Assembly: GCA_035296965.1 (NCBI GenBank)
Contig: DATGZX010000357.1
Span: forward strand, 1-6,497
Direction of reading: 5' to 3'
Source of the DNA: DATGZX01 sp035296965
GTDB taxonomy: Bacteria; Planctomycetota; Planctomycetia; Gemmatales; Gemmataceae
Length of the DNA: 6,497 nt
Every line of letters starts with the position of its first letter. Position 1 is the stretch's first letter. Below the pieces are notes generated by a model, which made no database searches, was not told where the DNA came from, and saw only the letters and a list, made by a program, of their open reading frames with translations. Shown here in pieces: positions 1 to 5,121 of this stretch. A program made the translations under genes and the position numbers.

Positions 1-378
1 GACGACGATGACCAAGGGATTCCCGTACCAGTAGGTTTGTTCCGTCACATCGTCGGAGTCATAGCTCATGCCGCGGCACAAGCCGCTTTGAATCGCGTGA
101 ACGACTTTGCCGCCTTCAGCCCAGACGTTCGGATCGACGACGCAAATGAGCCCAGCCCGGTCGCTGAAAAGCCTAAGACTCCCGTCCCGCTCCTGGGCAA
201 CCATCCGGGCCCAGTCGTGATTGATCAGCGCTTGGCGATTGCCCCTGACCGCCAGCCTGCGGTCGAAACAGCCCCGCAGAGACTTCTCATTGCGCTTATG
301 CCCTTTCCGCCCGTGCAAGTAAACGCTTTCGTAAATGCAGGCATAACCGAGGATCAGCGGAAGGCGAAGGGCGGGCAT
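1..378 (-). CDS. HK97-type prohead protease, N-terminal 126 residues (runs off left edge)
   Basis: Maturation protease that cleaves the major capsid protein and scaffold inside the phage prohead. It is visible only as a partial minus-strand frame, open from an ATG at 378 to base 1. The fold signature is readable in order: LILGYACIY near residue 9, a NHD motif with the candidate catalytic His54, DGSLRLFSD (65-73), GL at 76-77, then AIQSGLCRGMSY, where Ser105 is the candidate nucleophile. This order (GYA, NHD, G-L-L-D, G-MS) is typical of the HK97 gp4 family, usually about 150-200 aa, so roughly a third is missing. The start lies 3 nt after the preceding gene's TGA, with no strong ribosome-binding site of its own, which suggests translational coupling. 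A major capsid protein gene would be expected just beyond the left edge. The family call is from motifs only, but several agree. Confidence 0.85.
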   Translation of the reverse strand, partial: MPALRLPLILGYACIYESVYLHGRKGHKRNEKSLRGCFDRRLAVRGNRQALINHDWARMVAQERDGSLRLFSDRAGLICVVDPNVWAEGGKVVHAIQSGLCRGMSYDSDDVTEQTYWYGNPLVIVV

Positions 379-381
379 GGT

Positions 382-966
382 TCAAGGTGTCGGCGGCGAA
401 GCCAATTCCCTCCCAAGCACCAGGGCCATGTTCTTGCGGAAGTCTTTCAAATAGATCTTGTTCGGCTGAAGGGTGTCGAACCAAATGGGGTTCGTGGGCA
501 CAATCACGAAGCCGGGAATCCGCTTTGCGGGGTCTGTTCTGCCTTCCTCGCCAATCACATCCTTGCATTCCTGTTCAAAGGTCCTTCGCTCGGCGTCGGC
601 TTTCAACACCAGGTCGATAGCGTCCAGTAACTTCTTGCTGAGCTGGGCGTAGACCGCTTTCCGTCCCTCCCACCAGGCGATGCGTGCCGCGCGGAGCTGT
701 TCGGCGACCTTCTGCTGGGCTTCCTTGACTGCGGCATCCAGAGTCGCCTGTGCGGCGTCCTTCGTCGCCTGGTCGACGGCCGCGGCATCTTGCGCTATCT
801 GGCGCTGCCGGGCGTCGGCGCCGGCCGCCTTTTGCGCGGCCTCTAATTGTGTTCGCGCTACTTTGTAGCCGGCGTGATCGCCCAAAGCGTCAAGGCGCGG
901 TGTCTCCGTGGCCGCTTCCACGGCCGCTGCCGGCTTCGGTAGTTTCTCTGTCTTTTTCCCCGACAT
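382..966 (-). CDS. Helical protein upstream of prohead protease, possible scaffold-like
   Basis: 194 aa, no recognised family. Residues 1-25 are a Lys/Pro/Ala-rich, probably disordered head. Residues about 35-138 are almost entirely Ala, Gln, Glu, Lys and Arg and look like one long helix or coiled coil, with a WWEGRK segment near 98-103. The C-terminal 50 residues (PGFVIVPTNPIWFDTLQPNKIYLKDF...) look like a small folded, possibly beta-containing domain. No signal peptide or membrane segment is visible. The start ATG is 2 nt after the stop of the upstream gene and the stop is 3 nt before the protease ATG, so all three are probably co-translated. A charged helical protein beside a prohead protease could be a scaffolding or head-assembly factor; this is inferred from context only. 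It could equally be a tail or accessory protein. Confidence 0.8.
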   Translation of the reverse strand: MSGKKTEKLPKPAAAVEAATETPRLDALGDHAGYKVARTQLEAAQKAAGADARQRQIAQDAAAVDQATKDAAQATLDAAVKEAQQKVAEQLRAARIAWWEGRKAVYAQLSKKLLDAIDLVLKADAERRTFEQECKDVIGEEGRTDPAKRIPGFVIVPTNPIWFDTLQPNKIYLKDFRKNMALVLGRELASPPTP

Positions 967-968
967 GA

Positions 969-1601
969 TCAGCCAATCTTCGCAAGCGCGTGTTCGAGTT
1001 TCCGGCGGATCTGGCCTAGGCGCTGGGTTAGTCCCTCGGGGGAAAGGAAAATGGTTTGCAGGCTCCTCGCTTCATCGATGGCTTGGGAAAAGGCTTTGGA
1101 CCGCGCCTGTACGAGGTCCCTGTCGTCAACGGTGGTCTTGACTGAAAAGCCGTTGTCCTCGAAGAATCCGCGCACATTCAAATGCACGGAAGGCACGGCC
1201 TCCGTCCAACGATGAAGGCTGTTCTGATTCGCGTCGATTCCGTCCGCAAGCCATTGAAGGAACTCGACCAGTTCAACCGGCGTGAGAGCGACAAGCTTGA
1301 ATTCCAGCCCGCCAGTCCGCCGGGTGAAGTGCTGACTAGACTGGCTGGCGTCATGTTCTGCCAGCCTCGCTTTATCGAAGGCCGCCTGCAGCGCTTCTTG
1401 GGCTTTCTTGAAGGCTTCGCGTGCGGCCGTGCAAAGCCCTTCATGCTCGGCTCGGGCTGCCAGTGCATCCTTTTTGACGGCCTCCAGTTCTGCCAGCAAT
1501 TTTTGTCTTTCAGAATCCGCCTGAGATCGCTCGTGGGCTTCCAGTTCACGAAACTGCGAGGTGGTACGGAACCAAGCCGGGATTTCCTTGAGAATGGACA
1601 T
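969..1601 (-). CDS. Coiled-coil phage-cluster protein of unknown function
   Basis: 210 aa, family not recognised. The N-terminus MSILKEIPAWFRTTSQFRELEAHERSQ leads into a long coiled coil (about residues 17-85, heptad-like LLAELEAVKKDALAARAEHE). A globular C-terminal part (about 98-210) follows, containing LVALTPVELVEFLQWLADGI and FFEDNGFSVKTTVDDRDLVQARSKAFSQAI, and ends in another basic helix. No signal peptide or membrane segment is seen. The start is well supported: AAAGGA (1610-1615) sits 8 nt before the ATG. The TGA is followed 2 nt later by the next gene's ATG. Paired with the next helical protein, it may form part of a head or tail assembly complex, but that is inference from gene order and coiled-coil content. 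Confidence 0.8.
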   Translation of the reverse strand: MSILKEIPAWFRTTSQFRELEAHERSQADSERQKLLAELEAVKKDALAARAEHEGLCTAAREAFKKAQEALQAAFDKARLAEHDASQSSQHFTRRTGGLEFKLVALTPVELVEFLQWLADGIDANQNSLHRWTEAVPSVHLNVRGFFEDNGFSVKTTVDDRDLVQARSKAFSQAIDEARSLQTIFLSPEGLTQRLGQIRRKLEHALAKIG

Positions 1602-1637
1602 GGAATTGTTCCTTTGGACTGGGCCGTGACCGAGTCG

Positions 1638-2021
1638 CTAGGCTGCGGGTGGCGTTATTTCCGGCTCCTCCTGGTCAGGCTGCTCTTCATCCAAGCCATT
1701 CGTCCTACGAAAGGCGGCGTATAGTCGGATGATCGCCGCCCCGCCCTGCTTGGCAAGAAGCTCCACGTCCTTGCGGACAAGGAGCTTTTCGCCGCCCGGC
1801 AGAAAGGCCGCCTCGATAATGGCGCTGGCTCGAAAATGAACGTCCCGTCCCCTGCTGGAGTCGCGGCGCCGGGCCGTCCGCCATTCCCAGCGTTCCAGCT
1901 GATCGGAAGTCAGCTCGCGGATCTCCACCATCGGCGCGTCGGGGCCCCATTCCGGAGTCGATACGATCTCCGTCTTGGGAGTGAAGGGCCGGCTGAAAAT
2001 GGCTTCGCTGGCTTTGCTCAT
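1638..2021 (-). CDS. Phage protein resembling tail-assembly chaperones
   Basis: 127 aa. The order of motifs is IVSTPEWG (20-27), VEIRELTSDQLERWEW (32-47), a central helix HFRASAIIEAAFLPGGEKLLVRKDVELLAKQGGAAIIRLYAAFRRTNGL, then an acidic Pro/Glu-rich tail (DEEQPDQEEPEITPP). The pattern 'peWG, V.vREL, alanine-rich helix, G-L-F/V..eDv..L, aa..rlnGL' is what small tail-assembly chaperone or tail-length accessory proteins of siphophages look like in my recollection; similarity was not measured. The usual programmed frameshift that extends such proteins is not obvious at its 3' end. GAGAGG (2033-2038) lies 11 nt upstream of the ATG. It lies 36 nt upstream of the coiled-coil gene. If the assignment is right, a tail function lies upstream of the prohead protease, which is an unusual order. 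Confidence 0.75.
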   Translation of the reverse strand: MSKASEAIFSRPFTPKTEIVSTPEWGPDAPMVEIRELTSDQLERWEWRTARRRDSSRGRDVHFRASAIIEAAFLPGGEKLLVRKDVELLAKQGGAAIIRLYAAFRRTNGLDEEQPDQEEPEITPPAA

Positions 2022-2095
2022 GTCCGTCGTTGCCTCTCGACCGTGATTCGCCCGATTCAGTAGAGCAGGTTTGCCCGGATGGAGAATGCCGCCAA

Positions 2096-2644
2096 CTAGG
2101 CCGGAGGCTGGGCTACCTCCGGCGCGGGCGACTTCTCGCCTTCATCGGCAAGCAAGCTTTCGGCGCACATCTCGTCAAAGAACATCCGCAGCACGCGCAG
2201 GAAAACCCGGCGATGCTTCGGGTGCCCCTTGAGCGCCTCCAAGATCCCGTGGAACTTGGCGACGAGCTGCACCAGGTCCTCCTCAGCGAACGTGGGGAGA
2301 ATCCCGCCGCCCAGCTCGTCCAGGTCATTGACCCAAGCGTAAGGACTTCGGGACGGCGCGCCGGTTGCGACGCGCAGCATATCCGCGGTCAACAGTTCAT
2401 TGCAGCGGAAGCAACGACTCGGCATGTGGCCGGGATCAGCAACGACGTGCTCTTCGCCGCATCCCGCGCAAACCAATTTCGGAGGAGCCGCCTCGGGCAG
2501 CGCGCGGCACCCCTGCCCATGCCTTTCGACTTGCAAGAGCTTCCTGCAGGAGGGTCCGGCACACGCGAGGATCTTGCCACGCGCGGTCTCGCCGACGATG
2601 TGCTCGAAGTGGCAGTGCGGGCACGTAAATTTGCATTGCGCCAT
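2096..2644 (-). CDS. Double zinc-ribbon protein in phage cluster
   Basis: 182 aa. Two metal-binding modules are visible: CPHC (C8, C11) with C28 and C33, and CAGC (C59, C62) with CFRC (C78, C81). The first (TCPHCHFEHIVGETARGKILAC...C) resembles the MJ0042-type/FmdB-like ribbon common in planctomycetes. Residues 110-165 are a helical, conserved-looking block (GGGILPTFAEEDLVQLVAKFHGILEALKGHPKHRRVFLRVLRMFFDEMC), followed by a short acidic/Pro tail. The start is firm: AGGAG (2654-2658) lies 9 nt upstream of ATG at 2644. It is preceded by a 348-bp gap and followed by the chaperone-like gene after 74 nt. The zinc ribbons suggest nucleic-acid or protein binding; the role in the phage block is unknown. 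Confidence 0.82.
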   Translation of the reverse strand: MAQCKFTCPHCHFEHIVGETARGKILACAGPSCRKLLQVERHGQGCRALPEAAPPKLVCAGCGEEHVVADPGHMPSRCFRCNELLTADMLRVATGAPSRSPYAWVNDLDELGGGILPTFAEEDLVQLVAKFHGILEALKGHPKHRRVFLRVLRMFFDEMCAESLLADEGEKSPAPEVAQPPA

Positions 2645-2992
2645 CTCTTATTTCTCCTAAGTAGGTACCTTTTATGCCAAGCGATCGCTGCCTCGGCTAG
2701 CCTCTCCTTGGTCCGATCCCCCACACGTTCCAATTTCGCGGGCGCACGCGTTGTTGTGCGTAACCGGTCCGCGGGGCAAAGGGCTGTAGAATTTTAGGGG
2801 CTTAGGGGGGGCCGCGCCTTGCGCTGCCATGCCTCCCCCCCGGAAGCATTGGCCCCGTAGTGACTTAGGGCAATCCTTCCTCTCGTAATCCAGTGTCCGG
2901 AGCTTGATGTCGGAGAGGACGATGCCGGCAGAAAATAGTGGACAAGGCTTGTAGCTAGTGGTACCCACCGCAAGGGCCAGCGGTACCCACCA
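2645..2992. other. 348-bp gene-free stretch within the structural block
   Basis: No convincing gene. It holds a G7/C7 inverted repeat (2805-2811 with 2835-2841), a 50-bp hairpin at its upstream edge (2951-3000), and the AGGAG of the zinc-ribbon gene. A minus-strand frame at 2672-2968 exists but has mixed, low-complexity composition and no family features. The stretch could hold a terminator or promoter between the first gene and the rest of the minus-strand block. Confidence 0.55.
2805..2841. repeat. G7/C7 inverted repeat
   Basis: Seven G (2805-2811) can pair with seven C (2835-2841) around a 23-nt loop. The pairing is strong, but the low-complexity arms could also arise by chance in GC-rich DNA. 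Confidence 0.4.
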
Positions 2993-3000
2993 CTAGCTAC
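2951..3000. repeat. Long hairpin overlapping the stop of the 118-aa gene
   Basis: A perfect 12-bp outer stem pairs GTAGCTAGTGGT (2951-2962) with ACCACTAGCTAC (2989-3000). A 4x4 internal loop (ACCC on each side) and a 5-bp inner stem ACCGC/GCGGT (2967-2971, 2980-2984) close on an 8-nt loop. The same segment holds a direct repeat GGTACCCACC (2960-2969 and 2982-2991). The TAG of the 118-aa gene sits in the right arm. No T-run of terminator strength follows on the minus strand. It may end or attenuate transcription after a highly expressed gene, protect the 3' end, or be a protein-binding site. Confidence 0.7.
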
Positions 3001-3349
3001 CATCCCTATCCGTTATTATGCCCGTTAATTCAGCGGTGGTGCCATCGGTGACTTTGACTCCGGGGCAGATATGCGTCGTGTTCACGTTCGACAAGCCCGC
3101 GCCCCGACCGGCAAGTAGGTCCATGCCCTGCTTGTCCGTGAGTGTTGCGCTGTAGCCATTGCTTGGTTGAGCGCCGCCAGCACCGGGGATGAAGACCACG
3201 CGAAGGATCTCACCGGTTGGATAGGCGCTGGTCAGATAACTGACGGCGCCGCCCGATGTGCATGTCCAGGCGAGCGTGAATTTCATGATCGGCCGGAAAG
3301 GGCCGCGGCCTTGGGATTGCGCCGTCTCGACAACAGTGCCGCTGGACAT
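2993..3349 (-). CDS. Small phage structural-type protein (MxxGT...FxWTxxxxG...GxIxRVVFIPG family)
   Basis: 118 aa. It follows a pattern I associate with an uncharacterised family next to head/tail genes in prophages: an N-terminal M..GTVVE, then KFTLAWTCTSGGAVS (23-37), GEILRVVFIPGAGGAQPSNGYSATLTDKQGMDLLAGRGAGLSN, and a final VKVTDGTTAELTG. Strand-rich content suggests a beta-sandwich structural protein. The start at 3349 is preferred over an internal ATG (codon 22) because relatives, as I recall them, begin with the GT.V segment; there is no strong ribosome-binding site at either. The stop TAG (2993-2995) lies inside a long hairpin arm (2951-3000). It is the first gene of the minus-strand block, diverging from the plus-strand regulator at 3560. 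The exact virion role is unknown. Confidence 0.8.
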   Translation of the reverse strand: MSSGTVVETAQSQGRGPFRPIMKFTLAWTCTSGGAVSYLTSAYPTGEILRVVFIPGAGGAQPSNGYSATLTDKQGMDLLAGRGAGLSNVNTTHICPGVKVTDGTTAELTGIITDRDGS

Positions 3350-3394
3350 TTCGATCTTTCGTTAAGGCAGGGGTCGGACTGGTAGGAGTTGAAG

Positions 3395-3425
3395 GCCGCG
3401 GCCGCCGAGCATGGCCGGCCGCGGC
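3395..3425. repeat. Perfect 10-bp GC inverted repeat in divergent region
   Basis: GCCGCGGCCG (3395-3404) is complementary to CGGCCGCGGC (3416-3425) with an 11-nt loop. It lies 46 nt upstream of the 118-aa gene and 135 nt before the XRE gene. It could be a terminator stem without a T-run, or an operator-like or leader hairpin of the structural block. Confidence 0.55.
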
Positions 3426-3489
3426 GCACGGTCCGTCCTCGAACAGGAATTGAGACTAGCAGTTTCGCTCGGATGGCGCGGACAAGCGC

Positions 3490-3526
3490 GCTAGGCTAGG
3501 CACGCTGGCCGCGAGCCCGGCCTAGC
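3490..3526. promoter_or_regulatory. Candidate operator: CTAGG direct repeat plus GCTAGGC/GCCTAGC inverted repeat
   Basis: GCTAGGC occurs twice in overlap (3490-3496 and 3495-3501) and its complement GCCTAGC lies at 3520-3526. The sites sit 34 nt upstream of the XRE gene start, in the region shared with the divergent structural block, so they are candidate binding sites for that regulator. Only position and symmetry support this; no -35/-10 pair is clear. Confidence 0.35.
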
Positions 3527-3559
3527 AGGTATCGGCGGTTGACGTTCTAATGCGGCGGT

Positions 3560-3793
3560 ATGGAGCTGGTTGTCAACCCTAGTGGTTCGCTGCCCCGCAG
3601 CCTCCAGGCGCGTGTCCGAGTACTTCGCCGGCGAGCTGGTATGACGCAGCGAGATCTGGCTCGGCGCGCCGGACTTAATAAGCGCACCATCGAAAGGCTA
3701 GAAGCCGATCCATGCCCAAATCCTCCTATCTCCACCATCGTCCGCATAGCTTGCGCCCTTGGCGTCCGACTCTCACTGCTGGTCGATGCATGA
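3560..3793 (+). CDS. XRE/Cro-type helix-turn-helix transcriptional regulator
   Basis: 77 aa, a single HTH domain of the Cro/C1 (HTH_3) type with little else. Residues 15-76 hold the whole domain: LQARVRVLRRRAGMTQRDLARRAGLNKRTIERLE (helices 1-3, recognition helix about 38-48), then PNPPISTIVRIACALGVRLSLLVDA (helices 4-5). This is the typical size of a phage Cro or an antitoxin-like regulator. It is the only plus-strand gene, divergent from the structural block starting at 3349 and tail-to-tail (17 nt) with the gene ending at 3811. An adjacent toxin partner is not seen. The start at 3560 has only a weak GGCGG upstream; no better in-frame ATG exists before codon 28. It probably binds the inverted repeats in the 3350-3559 region; that is inference from position. 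Confidence 0.88.
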   Translation: MELVVNPSGSLPRSLQARVRVLRRRAGMTQRDLARRAGLNKRTIERLEADPCPNPPISTIVRIACALGVRLSLLVDA

Positions 3794-3810
3794 GGTGCAG
3801 GCGTTTGTAC

Positions 3811-4356
3811 CTACCCCATGTCGTTCTTTAGGCTGAGCTTGTTCGCCTGTTCGCCGTGCCGCTCGCTCCCTGCGTCTGGGACACTGCCCCACATGCGCTC
3901 GAGGATGGGCGATATTGGTCGGACGTCAGGCAGCGGGGGCAGACCCCTAGCCGGTGCGTCCTCAATCCTCAGGCGGACATGGGACAATTTGCCGGCTCTG
4001 CTAGCCGTGATACCGAGGCCCCTGAGTTCCCGCCCATCCAGGAATAGAGCGGCTGATTCCGTCAATTCGAGCACAACCTCAGTCCACCGAGCGCTCGCGT
4101 TGGAGGTCCACATGAGGGCCTGAATGTAGCCCCTCCAACGAGTCGGAATTCTCGCGGCACAGTGCGGGCAATGGTCACCTATGCATGGCCTCGTGCGACC
4201 GCCAGCTCGCTCCGATGCATCCGGTACCCAATGTGTCCACACCCCCAGCACATCGCCGAGGAGCACGAATGCGAGGCTGCTGTTTGCCGGTACCGAAACG
4301 ATGCGGATGCCACACCATTTCCGGTTTGGCGGCCGATTGTCCCACTGGATTGGCAT
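3811..4356 (-). CDS. Hypothetical protein with Cx4CxxC zinc site
   Basis: 181 aa when started at the ATG at 4356, which has a strong AGGAG 7 nt upstream; an in-frame upstream start at 4383 adds nine residues but lacks such a site. Residues 1-45 (WDNRPPNRKWCGIRIVSVPANSSLAFVLLGDVLGVWTHWVP) look like an OB-fold-like beta start. C58, C63 and C66 in RPCIGDHCPHC form a Cx4CxxC cluster that could bind metal or be structural, followed by RWRGYIQALMW, a WTEVVLELTE strand, RELRGLGITASRAGKLSHVRLRIED, and a polar tail. I recall similar small proteins in planctomycete mobile elements but know no function. Residues resembling a nucleic-acid-binding fold allow the guess of a single-strand-binding or accessory replication role; this is speculative. 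The gene stands alone: 765 bp separate it from the next minus-strand gene. Confidence 0.8.
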   Translation of the reverse strand: MPIQWDNRPPNRKWCGIRIVSVPANSSLAFVLLGDVLGVWTHWVPDASERAGGRTRPCIGDHCPHCAARIPTRWRGYIQALMWTSNASARWTEVVLELTESAALFLDGRELRGLGITASRAGKLSHVRLRIEDAPARGLPPLPDVRPISPILERMWGSVPDAGSERHGEQANKLSLKNDMG

Positions 4357-4363
4357 GCTGATT

Positions 4364-4369
4364 CTCCTC
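4364..4369 (-). promoter_or_regulatory. Ribosome-binding site fixing the start of the 181-aa gene
   Basis: On the minus strand GAGGAG precedes the ATG at 4356 by 7 nt. It lies inside the longer reading frame that begins at 4383, so it argues that the shorter protein is the real product. Confidence 0.7.
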
Positions 4370-4541
4370 GCGACCAACGCCAATTCCTGTTCCCGTTCCC
4401 GGGTCCACGGTGCACGAGCAGAGATAAGGGCGCGCGACCAAAACGCGACACGCTTGAGCCAGAGCGGGCGCGTACCGACCCCAGCGGAATTTCGCCGGGG
4501 TGTCGGTGTGGCACGCCGTCGCCGTCGCGGTATGCGTCCGC

Positions 4542-4574
4542 CGAGCGTGGTTTTTTTGGGTCGTTCAGCTCGAT
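4542..4574. repeat. Imperfect direct repeat with T7, copy 1
   Basis: CGAGCGTGGTTTTTTT (4542-4557), then TCGTTC, GCT and GAT. Its partner is at 4768-4797; the first 16 positions differ at two. Arms CGAGC (4542-4546) and GCTCG (4568-4572) can pair across the T-run. Confidence 0.45.
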
Positions 4575-4767
4575 TTCACCAGTCACGACCTAACGATGAT
4601 CGGGCTGTACGTCGGACACCGGACCCGATGCACCGGGGCGCGTAACCTGCAGCCCCGCGGCAACGGTTGGGGGGTTCACCGCCATCATGCGCGCGCAACG
4701 CCGCCTCGTGATGGTCGAGGGTGCCCATCCTGGGGCTATGTCACTGCGCACGCTGAGCGCGGCCGCT

Positions 4768-4797
4768 CGAACGCGGTTTTTTTCGTTCGCTGGATGA
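4768..4797. repeat. Imperfect direct repeat with T7, copy 2
   Basis: CGAACGCGGTTTTTTT (4768-4783), then CGTTC, GCT and GAT, matching 4542-4574. CGAACG (4768-4773) and CGTTCG (4784-4789) are complementary. A GAGCG/CGCTC stem (4755-4759, 4764-4768) lies just before, so on the plus strand this could act as a weak terminator, but no plus-strand gene precedes it. Confidence 0.45.
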
Positions 4798-4892
4798 TCA
4801 GTACATGCCCGCTAGCCAGGCCTGTCCGACCGATTGTCGATGCGGGGATTGGCGGTATGATGAGGTGGTGTAGTGCCTCACCAATGCGGCCG

Positions 4893-4916
4893 GGCGCCGG
4901 CTGCCAGGCCGGCGCC
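4893..4916. repeat. Perfect 9-bp GC hairpin
   Basis: GGCGCCGGC (4893-4901), loop TGCCAG, GCCGGCGCC (4908-4916). It is the first and most stable of the stem-loop series. Confidence 0.7.
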
Positions 4917-4923
4917 AACCCGC

Positions 4924-4953
4924 GATTTCAGCCCCGATTCAGATGGGGCAATC
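4924..4953. repeat. Bulged stem-loop
   Basis: GCCCC (4931-4935) pairs with GGGGC (4945-4949) over a 9-nt loop. GATT (4924-4927) and AATC (4950-4953) extend the stem past a 3-nt bulge. Confidence 0.4.
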
Positions 4954-4965
4954 TATGCCACAAAG

Positions 4966-4984
4966 CCGGGCATTCGCTGCCCGG
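4966..4984. repeat. 7-bp hairpin with TTCGC loop
   Basis: CCGGGCA (4966-4972), loop TTCGC, TGCCCGG (4978-4984). It is a compact stem with a UUCG-like loop, typical of structured RNA or protein-binding DNA hairpins. Confidence 0.55.
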
Positions 4985-5006
4985 TTCATCGTCAAATGGG
5001 CGTTTT

Positions 5007-5038
5007 GCATTGCGCATTTCTCTAGAAATGCGCAATGC
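5007..5038. repeat. Perfect 15-bp palindrome, first of a pair
   Basis: GCATTGCGCATTTCT (5007-5021), CT, AGAAATGCGCAATGC (5024-5038). The core TTTCTCTAGAAA is shared with the neighbouring palindrome. The 2-nt centre means it would form a cruciform or bind a dimeric protein rather than a normal RNA loop. The A-run or T-run expected of a terminator is on the wrong side on both strands. Confidence 0.8.
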
Positions 5039-5039
5039 C

Positions 5040-5069
5040 GACGTCCCTTTTCTCTAGAAAAGGGAAGTC
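5040..5069. repeat. 14-bp palindrome with one mismatch, second of a pair
   Basis: GACGTCCCTTTTCT (5040-5053), CT, AGAAAAGGGAAGTC (5056-5069); the only mismatch is at 5043/5066. It starts 1 nt after the first palindrome, with the same core at a 32-bp period. A small GCCA/TGGC stem (5070-5080) follows. Confidence 0.75.
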
Positions 5070-5121
5070 GCCATTTTGGCAGCCTGCCCTTTTCGCTTGT
5101 CAGCAGAAGGCGACGGCGCCG

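Larger units (their letters stand above)
4357..5121. other. 765-bp gene-free region rich in hairpins and repeats
   Basis: Open frames exist on both strands (for example plus strand 4500-5057), but all have erratic composition (Arg/Pro/Cys/His-rich runs), no family features and no suitable ribosome-binding site. The left half carries two diverged copies of a motif containing T7. The right half (4893-5080) carries at least six consecutive stem-loops, two of them paired perfect palindromes. Possible roles are a replication origin, a structured RNA, or a recombination or packaging site. The region lies exactly where an integrase gene might be expected after the excisionase-like gene. Confidence 0.6.

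Noticed and set aside
37..630. Plus-strand 197-codon frame
   Set aside because: Antisense to the prohead protease and the helical gene, both of which have coherent family or composition features; this frame has none.
1182..1724. Plus-strand 180-codon frame
   Set aside because: Antisense to the 210-aa coiled-coil gene, which has a good ribosome-binding site; the frame has no domain features.
2030..2797. Plus-strand 255-codon frame, the longest in the window
   Set aside because: Lies opposite the zinc-ribbon gene, whose eight ordered cysteines and strong ribosome-binding site mark it as real; the long frame is a GC-rich shadow.
2672..2968. Minus-strand 98-codon frame in the gap before the zinc-ribbon gene
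   Set aside because: Erratic composition, no family pattern, starts inside the hairpin and crosses the G7/C7 repeat.
4755..4783. Plus-strand rho-independent terminator
   Set aside because: A short stem and a T7 run exist, but 8 nt separate them and no plus-strand gene lies upstream.
4500..5057. Plus-strand 185-codon frame
   Set aside because: Runs through all the hairpins, rich in Arg, Cys, Trp and His without pattern, no ribosome-binding site.
5007..5069. Intrinsic terminators for the excisionase-like gene
   Set aside because: On the minus strand the stems are followed by A-rich rather than T-rich sequence and have nearly no loop.
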